This document shows, piece by piece, positions 16,446-24,628 of a DNA stretch of 49,616 nucleotides. Positions within the stretch are counted from its first letter, which is position 1; each line of letters opens with the position of its first letter. The DNA comes from Acidimicrobiaceae bacterium. GTDB taxonomy: Bacteria; Actinomycetota; Acidimicrobiia; Acidimicrobiales; Bog-793. Below the pieces are notes generated by a model. The model searched no databases. It was not told the DNA's origin and saw only the letters and a list, made by a program, of their open reading frames with translations. Position numbers and translations under genes: made by a program. The DNA lies in contig DAHUXW010000013.1 of NCBI GenBank assembly GCA_027306925.1, forward strand, positions 1-49,616. Direction: 5' to 3'.

Positions 16446-16487
16446 GGTCGACCGTGGTCGTCGGTCGGTCGACCGTGGTCGTCGGTC
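16446..16487. repeat. 21-bp tandem duplication in a convergent intergenic gap
   Basis: Two perfect adjacent 21-bp copies (16446-16466 and 16467-16487), followed by a run of GGTC units to about 16497. Each copy contains the palindrome GGTCGACC. Lies between the MDR gene and the MoaD-like gene, which end toward each other; no gene function is visible. Confidence 0.8.
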
Positions 16488-16542
16488 GGTCGGTCGGGCG
16501 GGCGGACGGGCCGGCCGGCGCGACGCCCGTCGGGCGCGTGGC

Positions 16543-16839
16543 TCAGCCGCCCGCCATCGCTCCGACGATGAGTAGTGGTTCGGCACCGGAGGCGACCGGC
16601 GGCGGGAGCGGGGCGCCGGGCGGCTCGTGCGACAGGTCCTCGCCGCACGCGAAGAAGCGGACGAACGGGCGCCGCTCGCGCGACGCACGGTCCCGGATCG
16701 TGCCGAGCAGCTCCGGGTGGAGCTGCTCGAGCGCGTCGAGGACGCTTGCCAAGCTGACCGTGCCGACGACCTCGAGCTCGCGCTCGCCCTCGGTCCCGGC
16801 GAGCGCGCGCAGGTGCGCGGGTAGGACGACGCGGACCAT
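16543..16839 (-). CDS. MoaD/ThiS family ubiquitin-like protein
   Basis: 98-residue beta-grasp protein with the diagnostic C-terminal double glycine (IVGAMAGG). N-terminal [16 protein letters not shown] and [24 protein letters not shown] are typical of MoaD-like sulfur carriers, in which the terminal glycine is adenylated and thiocarboxylated by an E1-like enzyme. No E1-like, MoaE or thiazole gene lies nearby. It follows the BNR propeller gene by 12 nt on the same strand, with a GAGGAG ribosome site, so the two form an operon. A role in molybdopterin synthesis is therefore not implied by context. Confidence 0.82.
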   Translation of the reverse strand: MVRVVLPAHLRALAGTEGERELEVVGTVSLASVLDALEQLHPELLGTIRDRASRERRPFVRFFACGEDLSHEPPGAPLPPPVASGAEPLLIVGAMAGG

Positions 16840-16851
16840 CGCGGCTCCTCG

Positions 16852-17967
16852 TCAGGCGAGAGTCTGGACCTCGACCGACAGCACCGCGGGGAGATCGTGC
16901 ACGATGGGCGCCCAGCTGTCGCCCGCGTCCGCGGACGCGTAAACTTGGCCGCCGGTCGTGCCGAAGTAGATCCCGCAGCTGTCGAGCGAGTCGACGGCCA
17001 TCGCGTCGCGCAGCACGTTCACGTAGCAGTGCTCCTGGGGGAGCCCGCGCTCGAGCGGCTCCCACTCGCCGCCGCCGGTCCGGCTCCGGTAGACGCGCAG
17101 GCGCCCGTCGGGCGGGAAGTGGTGGGAGTCGCTCGTGATCGGGACGACGTAGACGGTCTCGGGCTCGTGAGCGTGCACGTCGATCACGAAGCCGAAGTCG
17201 GTCGGGAGGTCGCCGCTCACCTCGTGCCAGCTCTCGCCGGCGTCGTCGGTGCGCATGACGTCCCAGTGCTTCTGCATGAAGATGGTCCCGGGTCGGCTCG
17301 GGTGTGACGCGAGCCGGTGGACGCAGTGCCCGACCTCGGCCTCGGGACCCGGGATCTCGCCGGAGCGGAGGCCGCGGTTCACGGGGCGCCACGTCTCGCC
17401 GGAGTCGTCGGTCCGGAACACGCCCGCGGCGGAGATCGCCACGAACATCCGCGCCGCGTCCGCGGGGTCGACGAGCACCGTGTGCAGGCACATGCCGCCG
17501 GCGCCCGGTTGCCACGACGGTCCGGAGCCGTGCGTTCGGAGCCCGGCGAGCTCGGTCCACGTCGCGCCGCCGTCGCTCGACTTGAAGAGCGCTGCGTCCT
17601 CCACACCCGCGAACACCGTGTCCGGGTCGCTCGCGGACGGCTCGAGGTGCCAGACGCGCGCGAACTCCCATGGATGCGGCGTGCCGTCGTACCACTGGTG
17701 CGTGCCGGGGACGCCTTCGTAGGTGAAGTCGTTGCCCACCGGCGCCCAGGTGACGCCGCCGTCGTCCGATCGCTGCACCACCTGGCCGAACCACCCGGAG
17801 GTCTGCGACGCCCAGATGCGGTCCGGATCGGCTGGGGAGGCGTTGACGTGGTAGATCTCCCAGCCGGGGAAGAACGGCCCGTCGACGTCCCACTCGGCCC
17901 GTCGTCCGTCCGATCGCAGTACGAACGCGCCCTTGCGGGTCCCGACGAGCACGCGCACCCCGCTCAT
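16852..17967 (-). CDS. BNR-repeat beta-propeller (sialidase/sortilin-like) protein
   Basis: 371-residue propeller of the exo-alpha-sialidase/VPS10-like superfamily. At least five Asp-box motifs are visible ([40 protein letters not shown]), one per blade. There is no signal peptide, so it is probably cytoplasmic. Sialidase arginine triads were not identified and a hydrolase role is doubtful. It forms an operon with the MoaD-like gene; to my recollection this pairing recurs in Actinobacteria without an assigned function. A minus-strand TAGGAC lies 9 nt before ATG 17967, a weaker leaderless-type element. Confidence 0.85.
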   Translation of the reverse strand: MSGVRVLVGTRKGAFVLRSDGRRAEWDVDGPFFPGWEIYHVNASPADPDRIWASQTSGWFGQVVQRSDDGGVTWAPVGNDFTYEGVPGTHQWYDGTPHPWEFARVWHLEPSASDPDTVFAGVEDAALFKSSDGGATWTELAGLRTHGSGPSWQPGAGGMCLHTVLVDPADAARMFVAISAAGVFRTDDSGETWRPVNRGLRSGEIPGPEAEVGHCVHRLASHPSRPGTIFMQKHWDVMRTDDAGESWHEVSGDLPTDFGFVIDVHAHEPETVYVVPITSDSHHFPPDGRLRVYRSRTGGGEWEPLERGLPQEHCYVNVLRDAMAVDSLDSCGIYFGTTGGQVYASADAGDSWAPIVHDLPAVLSVEVQTLA

Positions 17968-18160
17968 CGCCCGACCGTCCTACCCGCGCGCCGGCCGCCC
18001 ATGCGCTCCCGCACACCTGTCGCTCCTGCGGCGGACACCGCTTCCCACCGTTGCACGCGCTCGCCTCCCCCGGGAGATCGGACTCCGATCCGCAAAGCCT
18101 GCCACGGCTGGTGGGCCGGCGCTCGGGAGCGGCCCCGCGCGAGCGGACCGGACCGGCGGA

Positions 18161-18436
18161 TCAGCGCGGGTAGAGCGAGCCGTCGGGAGCGCGCCGCTCG
18201 GGCGGCTTCTGCTTGCGGGCGTGGTACGCGTCGGGGTCCTCGTGGATGAGCCGCCACCATGCGACGATCGCGACGATCGCGAAGGCCGGCCACTCGATCG
18301 AGTAGAACCAGCTCAGCGCGTTTCCCGAAAGGGCGCGCGTCGCCTGCCACCAGCCCGCGGCGAGGCACGACGACGCGACGACGGCGACCGCGAGGTGGAG
18401 CAGCAGTGCCCGGCGCGAGGTCCAGCGACGCGTCAC
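18161..18436 (-). CDS. Small two-span membrane protein
   Basis: 91 residues from GTG 18436. Two membrane segments (LLLHLAVAVVASSCLAAGWW and WPAFAIVAIVAWWRLI) and a charged C-terminal tail with DPDAYHARKQKPPE. Small proteins of this type commonly sit beside DUF3817 and DUF3054 genes in Actinobacteria; function unknown. The GTG is preceded by a TAGACT hexamer at 6 nt that overlaps the end of the DUF3817 gene, so it may have its own leaderless transcript in addition to operon transcription. Confidence 0.75.
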   Translation of the reverse strand: MTRRWTSRRALLLHLAVAVVASSCLAAGWWQATRALSGNALSWFYSIEWPAFAIVAIVAWWRLIHEDPDAYHARKQKPPERRAPDGSLYPR

Positions 18437-18442
18437 GGCCGG

Positions 18443-18448
18443 AGTCTA
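18443..18448 (-). promoter_or_regulatory. Internal leaderless -10 element
   Basis: Minus-strand TAGACT ending 6 nt before GTG 18436 and lying at the 3' end of the upstream DUF3817 gene. Confidence 0.45.
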
Positions 18449-18844
18449 CGAGGCCGGCTCGCCGGGGCGGGGGTCGCCGTCGGCGCGCGCGGCTGCGGCC
18501 GCCTCGAAGCGGTGCGTGAGCTTGCGCTCGGCCACGAACGCGCAGAACGGCACGGTGCCCGCGAGGAGGACGAGCACGGTCGCGAGCAGCGGAACGCGGA
18601 GCGCTCGGCTGAGGTCGAACGCGAAGTAGAGATAGGCGAGGTACAGGAAGCCGTGCATCGTGCCGACGACGTTCACGACCGAGGTGTTGTGCGCCGCGAG
18701 CTGGAGCGGGATGCCGACGAAGACGATGACGATGAGCAGCGTCGCGGTCGTGAACGCCAGCACGCGGTAACGGAGCAGCAGGCGTGGGTCGACGGCCGCT
18801 CTCCGGTCGGGCACCGGCTCGTACGCCGCGCTCGCGTCGCTCAA
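18446..18844 (-). CDS. DUF3817 family membrane protein
   Basis: 132 residues from TTG 18844, which overlaps the TGA of the DUF3054 gene (TTGA), so translation is probably coupled. The DUF3817 pattern is clear: RYRVLAFTTATLLIVIVFVGIP, then VVNVVGTMHGFLYLAYLYFAFDLS and a third span LLATVLVLLAGTVPFCAFVAERK. The His after GTM and the C-terminal FVAERK are conserved in the family. Role unknown; homologues are small integral membrane proteins. Confidence 0.82.
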   Translation of the reverse strand: MSDASAAYEPVPDRRAAVDPRLLLRYRVLAFTTATLLIVIVFVGIPLQLAAHNTSVVNVVGTMHGFLYLAYLYFAFDLSRALRVPLLATVLVLLAGTVPFCAFVAERKLTHRFEAAAAARADGDPRPGEPAS

Positions 18845-19248
18845 CTCCGCCCTCCCGGCCGCGACGCCCCGGCGAGCGCGCGCGGCGCGCCCCCGGACCG
18901 CCACGCGAGGAGCGTGCGTGCGGCGAGCCGCCATCCGAGCAGCTCCGCTCCGAGGAAGGCGAACGCGACGCCGACGAACGCTGCCGCCGTGCCCTGACCT
19001 GCCACGACGCGCAGTGCCATACCCGCGGCGACGCAGGCGAGCCACACGGCGACGCCCGACGGCACGAGTTCGGCCGGTCGGCGCCACGCGCGCGCCGCGA
19101 TCCAGCCGAACGCCGCGCCGGCGAGGAACGGCCACGCGGTGCTCGCCATCCCGGACACCGCGACGCCGTCGGTGTGCACCGACCGGCCGACGCCGACGAA
19201 GACGAGCACGGCGGCGATGTCGAGAGCTGCTGGCGTCGCGCTGCGCAT
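18841..19248 (-). CDS. DUF3054 family membrane protein
   Basis: 135 residues from ATG 19248, four predicted spans. The N-terminal ALDIAAVLVFVGVGRSVHTDG carries the family's Asp and G-R-x-x-H signature; WPFLAGAAFGWIAAR and GMALRVVAGQGTAAAFVGVAFAFLG follow. First gene of a three-gene run of small membrane proteins (DUF3054, DUF3817, 91-residue protein). TACGAT 8 nt before the ATG gives a leaderless-type promoter. Divergent from the PilZ gene with 73 bp between. Confidence 0.85.
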   Translation of the reverse strand: MRSATPAALDIAAVLVFVGVGRSVHTDGVAVSGMASTAWPFLAGAAFGWIAARAWRRPAELVPSGVAVWLACVAAGMALRVVAGQGTAAAFVGVAFAFLGAELLGWRLAARTLLAWRSGGAPRALAGASRPGGRS

Positions 19249-19256
19249 TCCCGGCG

Positions 19257-19262
19257 ATCGTA
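19257..19262 (-). promoter_or_regulatory. Leaderless -10 element of the DUF3054 operon
   Basis: Minus-strand TACGAT, 8 nt before ATG 19248. Confidence 0.5.
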
Positions 19263-19321
19263 GCCCGGCCCCGCGCCCGGGTTGGTCCGCCACCGCACGG
19301 CGGCGCGAGGATGGCCGCACG

Positions 19322-19936
19322 ATGGACCCGCTCGTACCCGACCTGCTCCTCGGATCACCGCTCGGGCGGTACGTGACGGTGTTCGGTGACGAGTCGCCGG
19401 AGGGCGTCGCGTGCGTCGCGGTCGGCGACGCGCGCGACTCGCTCGTCCTGCGACCGGTCCGGAGCGGAGCGACCCCCGGCGACCTCGCGCCCGGGGCGCA
19501 CGTCCGGTGCTCGAGCGTCGCGGGTGAGTGGAGCACGACCGTGCGTTCCACGCGCCACGGAACGTTCGAGCTCGCGCTCCCCCGGTGGGTCGCACGCGAG
19601 GCCCGGCGCCGTTTCCCGCGCGTCCGGACCGACGAGTCGGCGAGCATCGGGGTCGACGGCGGCACATGGGCCGCGAAGCTGTTGGATGTCTCCGTCGGCG
19701 GCGCGGCTGCGCTCGTCGAGCGGGGCTGCGGGCTGCGCGAGGGCCAGCGTATCGCAGTGTCGATCGGCGACGGCGAGTCGTCCGCGACCGTACGCGCGGT
19801 GCGCGAGCACGGCCATCCGATGCTCGTCGTCGTCGGCATGGCCTGGCACCTGCTCGACCCGCCGACGCGCGCCTGGGTGGCCGCGAAGGTCGCTCGCTCC
19901 GCCGTCACGGCGCCCGCGTCCCCGACGCAGCCGTGA
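19322..19936 (+). CDS. PilZ domain protein (candidate c-di-GMP receptor)
   Basis: 204 residues. The C-terminal half is a PilZ domain: RRRFPRVRTDE (the RxxxR element) at about 96-104, then LLDVSVGGAAALVE (the D/NxSxxG element) at about 121-134, the two motifs that contact cyclic di-GMP. The N-terminal half, with a beta-rich HVRCSSVAGEWSTTVRSTRHGTFELALPRW pattern split over the region, resembles the YcgR-N-like flagellar brake domain. A GAGG ribosome site precedes ATG 19322. A diguanylate cyclase with an intact GGDEF motif lies 3.2 kb downstream, across the pnt operon. Confidence 0.85.
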   Translation: MDPLVPDLLLGSPLGRYVTVFGDESPEGVACVAVGDARDSLVLRPVRSGATPGDLAPGAHVRCSSVAGEWSTTVRSTRHGTFELALPRWVAREARRRFPRVRTDESASIGVDGGTWAAKLLDVSVGGAAALVERGCGLREGQRIAVSIGDGESSATVRAVREHGHPMLVVVGMAWHLLDPPTRAWVAAKVARSAVTAPASPTQP

Positions 19937-20088
19937 ACTCGCCGCGACCCGCGCGGCCTCGCCGCCAGGCGCCCGAGGCGATTTGGCACCGCGGACGCCT
20001 CCGCGCACGGCACAATGGGCCTCGCCCGGTTCCCCCGGGTTGGTCGGGAGCGGCGCCGTGCGCAACGGCGCGCGCCCGGGGAGGCGGC

Positions 20089-20115
20089 ATGGCGGACGGA
20101 GGGGGGCTCGGTTGA
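20089..20115 (+). CDS. Leader mini-ORF coupled to pntAA
   Basis: ATG 20089, with a GGGGAGG ribosome site 5 nt upstream, encodes MADGGGLG and stops at TGA 20113-20115. That stop overlaps the TTG start of pntAA as TTGA. The layout suggests ribosomes terminate and reinitiate on the weak TTG, or alternatively that the ATG is the ancestral pntAA start before a small indel. Confidence 0.4.
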   Translation: MADGGGLG

Positions 20116-21311
20116 CAGGGGTCGAGACACAGGGCGCGGCGCGAGCGCTCACGGTCGGGGTCGTGCGTGAGGACGCCGCCGACGAGGCGCGGGTAGCGCT
20201 CGTCCCGGACGGCGTGGCACGCGTCGCGGGCGCCGGGTGCGAGGTCCTCGTGGAGCACGGGGCGGGAGCGTCCGCGTTCTACCCCGACGACGCCTACGAG
20301 CGGGCCGGTGCACGCCTGATGTCGCGAGACGAGCTGCTCGCGGTCGCCGACGTGGTGCTGTTCGTCGGCGGTCCGGCACCGGCCACGGTCGAGCGGCTGC
20401 GTCCGGGCCAGGTTGTCGTCGGCATGCTCCGCCCGCTCGTGGACCCCGGGCTCGCGGACGACCTCGCGCGCAGGGGCGTGACCGCGTACAGCCTCGACGG
20501 CCTGCCGAGGACGCTCAGCCGGGCCCAGCCGATGGACGCGCTGAGCTCGCAGGCGAGCATCGCGGGCTACAAGGCGGCGCTCGTCGCCGCGTACGAGCTC
20601 GGGCGCTACTTCCCGATGCTGATCACGGCCGCGGGAACCGCCCGCCCGACCGAGGTCCTCGTGCTCGGGGCCGGTGTCGCCGGGCTCCAGGCGATCGGCA
20701 CAGCGAAGCGCCTGGGTGCGGTCGTGCGCGGTTACGACGTCCGACCCGAGGCGCGCGAGCAGATCCTGTCGCTCGGCGCGAAGTACCTCGAGCTGAAGAG
20801 CGTCGCGGCCGCGGAGGGCGAGGGCGGCTACGCGCGCAGCCTCTCCGCGGACGAGCAGCGGGCCCAGCAGGAGGAACTGAACGCGCACATCGCGTCGCAC
20901 GACGTCGTGATCACGACGGCGCAGGTCCCGGGCAGGCGCCCGCCGCTCCTCGTGACCGAGACGGCCGTCCGGTCGATGCGGCCGGGGTCCGTGATCGTCG
21001 ACATGGCCGCGAGCGACCTCGGCGGCAACGTCGAGCTTTCGCGGCCGGGCGAGCGCGTCCTTACCGACGGCGGCGTGACGATCGTCGGCGCGGGCAACCT
21101 CGCGTCGACGATGGCGTCCGGCGCGTCGGCCGCGTACTCGCACAACATCTCCGCGCTGCTGCTCCACCTCGTCCGCGACGGCGCGGTGGTCGTCGACCAG
21201 GAGGACGAGATCCAGGCGGGAGTGCTCGTCACGCACGACGGCACGGTCGTCCATCCGGGAACGGCCGCGCTGCTCGCGGGTGTCGCCGCGACGAAGGAGG
21301 GTGCACGATGA
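20112..21311 (+). CDS. pntAA: NAD(P) transhydrogenase subunit alpha part 1 (PntAA)
   Basis: NAD(H)-binding domain I of proton-translocating transhydrogenase, which exchanges hydride between NADH and NADP+ using the proton gradient. 399 residues from TTG 20112. N-terminal AlaDH/PNT domain: VGVVREDAADEARVALVPDGV, EHGAGASAFYPDDAY. NAD Rossmann domain: TEVLVLGAGVAGLQAIGTAKRLGAVVRGYDVRPEAREQ split at about 175-210, with the acidic residue of YDVR for NAD specificity. The mobile-loop and C-terminal portion are intact, with DMAASDLGGNVELS. It lacks the membrane part, as expected for the three-gene bacterial form. The end overlaps pntAB as ATGA. The start is weak and lies behind a mini-ORF. Confidence 0.93.
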   Translation: MTGVETQGAARALTVGVVREDAADEARVALVPDGVARVAGAGCEVLVEHGAGASAFYPDDAYERAGARLMSRDELLAVADVVLFVGGPAPATVERLRPGQVVVGMLRPLVDPGLADDLARRGVTAYSLDGLPRTLSRAQPMDALSSQASIAGYKAALVAAYELGRYFPMLITAAGTARPTEVLVLGAGVAGLQAIGTAKRLGAVVRGYDVRPEAREQILSLGAKYLELKSVAAAEGEGGYARSLSADEQRAQQEELNAHIASHDVVITTAQVPGRRPPLLVTETAVRSMRPGSVIVDMAASDLGGNVELSRPGERVLTDGGVTIVGAGNLASTMASGASAAYSHNISALLLHLVRDGAVVVDQEDEIQAGVLVTHDGTVVHPGTAALLAGVAATKEGAR

Positions 21312-21646
21312 GCACCGGACTGCTCACTGATCTCACGATTGCCGTGCTCAGCCTGCTCGTCGGGTTCGAGGTGATCAGCAAGGTCCCCGAGACGCTCCAC
21401 ACGCCGCTGATGTCCGCGGCGAACTCGATCCACGGGATCGTCTTCGTCGGCGCCGCGCTCGTCGCGAGCACGGCGCACAACGCGGCCGGGTACGCGCTCG
21501 CCTTCGTCGCCGCGCTGTTCGCCGGGATGAACGTCGTCGGCGGCTACGCGGTGACCGGGAGGATGCTGAAGATGTTCAAGCGGCGGCCCACCCCGCAGGC
21601 GGCGCCCGCCGCCGACGAGGCGACGAGCGGGACGAAAGCGCGATGA
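21308..21646 (+). CDS. pntAB: NAD(P) transhydrogenase subunit alpha part 2 (PntAB)
   Basis: Membrane part of the alpha subunit, 112 residues, three to four spans (TIAVLSLLVGFEVISKVPETLHTPLMSAANSIHGIVFVGA is the hallmark region, spread over residues 10-48; then YALAFVAALFAGMNVVGGYAVTGRML). PLMSAANSIHG is nearly invariant in the family. Starts by ATGA overlap with pntAA and ends by ATGA overlap with pntB, so the three genes are tightly coupled. It completes the proton channel with PntB. Confidence 0.95.
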   Translation: MSTGLLTDLTIAVLSLLVGFEVISKVPETLHTPLMSAANSIHGIVFVGAALVASTAHNAAGYALAFVAALFAGMNVVGGYAVTGRMLKMFKRRPTPQAAPAADEATSGTKAR

Positions 21647-23058
21647 GCGGGTTCGACGCGGTCATCAAGCTCGTCTACGTCGCCGCGGCCGCGTGCTTCG
21701 TCATCGGCCTCCACCTCATGAACGCGCCGCCGACCGCGAACAAGGGGAGCCGGATCTCGGCCGCTGGCATGGTCGCGGCCGTCGCGGCGACCGTCGCGCT
21801 CGTCGCGCACGACTCGTCGATCACCGGCACCGGGTGGGCGGTGCTGCTCGTCGGCGCGGTCCTCGGCTCGGGCGTCGGGCTGGGCTTCGCCCAGAAGGTG
21901 AAGATGACCGCGATCCCTCAGCTCGTGAGCCTGTTCAACGCGATGGGCGGCGGTGCCGCCGCGCTCGTCGCGCTCGCGGGCTTCGTCGCGACCGCGTCGG
22001 CCGCACCGGTCGGTGGCCGGATCGCGGTGAGCACGGCGATCGACGTCGCGATCGGCGCGCTCACGTTCTCGGGGTCGATCGTGGCGTGCGGCAAGCTCCA
22101 GGGAACGATCGCGGGCCGCCCGATCGTCGTCCCCGGTGGGCGGCTGACCAACGGCGTGCTCGCCGCCGCGGCCGTCGTCGGCGCGGTCCTGCTCGCGGCC
22201 CGCCCGCACAGCGTCGCGATGCTCGCGCTCGCACTCGCTGCGTCGCTCGCGTTCGGCGTCGCGATGGTGTTGCGGATCGGCGGCGCGGACATGCCGGTCG
22301 TGATCTCGCTGCTGAACGCGCTCACCGGGACGGCGGTCGCGGTCGCGGGCTTCGTGATCGACAACTCGGTGCTCATCATCGCCGGGGCGCTCGTCGGGGC
22401 GTCGGGAGGGATCCTCACGAAGCTCATGGCCGACGCGATGAACCGCTCGATCCTCGCGATCATGAGCGGAGGCTTCGGCGGCGGCGACTCGACCGGCACC
22501 GACACGGTCGGGGCGGGGGGGACCGTCCGTCAGGTGTCCGCGGACGACGCCGCGATCCAGCTCGCGTACGCGAGCAAGGTCGTGATCGTCCCCGGCTACG
22601 GCCTCGCCGCGGCTCAGGCCCAGCACGCGGTCCGCGACCTCGCTCAGCTTCTCGAGGAGCGCGGCATCGAGGTCTCGTACGCGATCCACCCCGTCGCGGG
22701 CCGGATGCCGGGGCACATGAACGTGCTGCTCGCGGAGGCGGACGTCCCGTACACGCAGCTGAAGCCCATGGACGAGATCAACTCGGAGTTCGCGCGAACG
22801 GACGTCGCGCTCGTCATCGGCGCGAACGACGTGATCAACCCCGCGGCGCGCCGCAGCGGCACCGCGGTGTCGGGCATGCCCATCCTCGACGTGGACCAGG
22901 CGAAGAGCGTCATCGTGATCAAGCGGTCGATGGGCCACGGCTACGCGGGGATCGAGAACGAGCTGTACACGGACCCGAAGACGTCGATGTTCTTCGCGGA
23001 CGCGAAGGCCGGCCTCGTCGCGCTGAGCGCGGCGGTGAAGACCCTGGTGGGCGGGTAG
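21643..23058 (+). CDS. pntB: NAD(P) transhydrogenase subunit beta (PntB)
   Basis: 471 residues. Eight or nine membrane helices in the first 270 residues form domain II with PntAB; conserved elements include MTAIPQLVSLFNAMGGGAAA and VVISLLNALTGTAVA. Cytoplasmic NADP(H) domain III runs from about 300: KVVIVPGYGLAAAQAQHAV (the GYG-x-A nucleotide loop), HPVAGRMPGHMNVLLAEA, GANDVINPAAR, and VIVIKRSMGHGYAG for the 2'-phosphate. Intact and ends in TAG. With PntAA and PntAB it makes a full transhydrogenase, probably a main NADPH source. Confidence 0.96.
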   Translation: MSGFDAVIKLVYVAAAACFVIGLHLMNAPPTANKGSRISAAGMVAAVAATVALVAHDSSITGTGWAVLLVGAVLGSGVGLGFAQKVKMTAIPQLVSLFNAMGGGAAALVALAGFVATASAAPVGGRIAVSTAIDVAIGALTFSGSIVACGKLQGTIAGRPIVVPGGRLTNGVLAAAAVVGAVLLAARPHSVAMLALALAASLAFGVAMVLRIGGADMPVVISLLNALTGTAVAVAGFVIDNSVLIIAGALVGASGGILTKLMADAMNRSILAIMSGGFGGGDSTGTDTVGAGGTVRQVSADDAAIQLAYASKVVIVPGYGLAAAQAQHAVRDLAQLLEERGIEVSYAIHPVAGRMPGHMNVLLAEADVPYTQLKPMDEINSEFARTDVALVIGANDVINPAARRSGTAVSGMPILDVDQAKSVIVIKRSMGHGYAGIENELYTDPKTSMFFADAKAGLVALSAAVKTLVGG

Positions 23059-23140
23059 CGGGGGCGACGCACCCACGCGGACCGCCGCCGGACGGGGCGC
23101 GCGCTCAAGATCGCGGCCGCGAACCGTCGTTAGGCGCTCC

Positions 23141-24613
23141 GTGAAAGCGAAGTCGATCGCACCCGCGCGGGTGAGCGTCGCGATCGCCGCGGCCGTCGTG
23201 GCGGTCGGTCTCGTGCTCGGCTCGACCGGCTACATGATCGCCCGAGCCCAGTCGCAGTCCCGGGCCTCCGCGACCGAGCAGTTCCGGGCGAGCACCGCCG
23301 CGTCGTCGGCGTTCGTCAGCGCCGTGCTCGGCGCGCGGATCGACCAGGAGGAGTCGCTCGCGCGTGCCTACTTCTCCCGGACCGTCTCGCCGGCGGGCTT
23401 CTCGGAGGTGGCCTCGACGTTCGGGCTCGCGTCGGCGGTGCTCGCGCGGTCGCGAGGCGCCCTCGTCGCGGTCGCCCACCCAGGTCTGCTCACGCCCGTT
23501 CTCGTCGCCGCCGCGGCTTCGGCGGTCCGAGGCCCCGCGAGCCCGCACGCGGTCGTCGAGTACCTCGGGAGAAGCGCGCGAACGCACGCGCCCGTCATCG
23601 CGACCGCGGTGCCGTTCCCGAGCGCCAAGGGCGTCCGCGTCCTCGCAGCGGCGTCGATCGCGGAGCCCGAGATGATGCGCAGGTTCGTCGCCGGCACCGA
23701 GACGAGCCTCACGCATCCGTGGCTGACCCTCGTCGACGGCGCGGGTCGCGTCGTCGCGTCCTCCAAGTCGACTCTGGCCCCGACGCTGCACGAGCTGTCG
23801 CCCCGGCTCGCGACGGCCGTGGCCGCGAGCGACTTCGGCAACATTGCCGGGGGTCCTCGGGGTGCGCTCACGTTCGCGGTCGCGCCGGTCGAGGGCACGC
23901 GGTGGCGGCTCGTCGTCGCGGTGCCGACGGCGGCGCTCTACGCGGGCAGCTCGGGGCTCTCTGGCGTCGCGCTGTGGGTGTTCTTCGGAGCGACGGTCGC
24001 GCTGGCCGTCGCGCTCACGGTCGTGTTCGCGCGCTCGCTGAGGGACCGTCGCGCGCTGCGGGCCTTCTCGCTCCGGATGCAGCACGCGGCGACGACCGAT
24101 CCGCTCACCGGCCTGCCGAACCGCCGGTCGGTGGAGTCCGACATGCAGCGCGTCTCCACAAGTCGCGAGCGCGGTCCGCATTCGCTGCTGATGATCGACC
24201 TCGACCGGTTCAAAGACGTGAACGACACCTACGGCCACGGCGTCGGCGACGCCGCGCTCCGCGCGGTGTCGGCGGCGATGCGCACGGTGCTGAGGAAAGG
24301 GGACATCTACGGGCGCTGGGGCGGTGACGAATTCGTCGCCGTCCTCCCCGAGCTCGGTCCCGAGGCGGCGGCGCACGTCGTCGACCGGCTCCGGGGCGCG
24401 ATCGCGGCGCGCACCGTCGCGACGGCGTCGGGGAGCCTGCGTGTCGAGGCGAGCATCGGCTGCGCGACTGCGGCGGCTCCGAGCTGGCACGCGCTCCTGC
24501 TCGAAGCCGACGAGACCCTTTATCGCGAGAAGGCCGAGAAGAAGCGCGTCGCCCCCGACCAAGTCGAGGCCGAGGTCGCGGCACGGGCGCGGGGCGTTCC
24601 GGCTCCGACCTGA
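23141..24613 (+). CDS. Membrane diguanylate cyclase with dCache-like sensor
   Basis: 490 residues, synthesises cyclic di-GMP. Membrane spans at about 9-32 and 275-300 enclose an extracellular sensor domain of some 240 residues with Cache-like endings (WRLVVAVPTAALY). The GGDEF domain follows: DPLTGLPNRRSVESDM, LLMIDLDRFKDVNDTYGHGVGD, active site GGDEF at 394-398, and an RxxD inhibitory site (RKGD, 385-388) exactly five residues before it. It is therefore probably active and product-inhibited. There is no EAL domain. The start codon at 23141 lies 82 bp after pntB; the PilZ protein at 19322 is a candidate effector. Confidence 0.93.
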   Translation: MKAKSIAPARVSVAIAAAVVAVGLVLGSTGYMIARAQSQSRASATEQFRASTAASSAFVSAVLGARIDQEESLARAYFSRTVSPAGFSEVASTFGLASAVLARSRGALVAVAHPGLLTPVLVAAAASAVRGPASPHAVVEYLGRSARTHAPVIATAVPFPSAKGVRVLAAASIAEPEMMRRFVAGTETSLTHPWLTLVDGAGRVVASSKSTLAPTLHELSPRLATAVAASDFGNIAGGPRGALTFAVAPVEGTRWRLVVAVPTAALYAGSSGLSGVALWVFFGATVALAVALTVVFARSLRDRRALRAFSLRMQHAATTDPLTGLPNRRSVESDMQRVSTSRERGPHSLLMIDLDRFKDVNDTYGHGVGDAALRAVSAAMRTVLRKGDIYGRWGGDEFVAVLPELGPEAAAHVVDRLRGAIAARTVATASGSLRVEASIGCATAAAPSWHALLLEADETLYREKAEKKRVAPDQVEAEVAARARGVPAPT

Positions 24614-24628
24614 GACGGGCCGTGCGGC

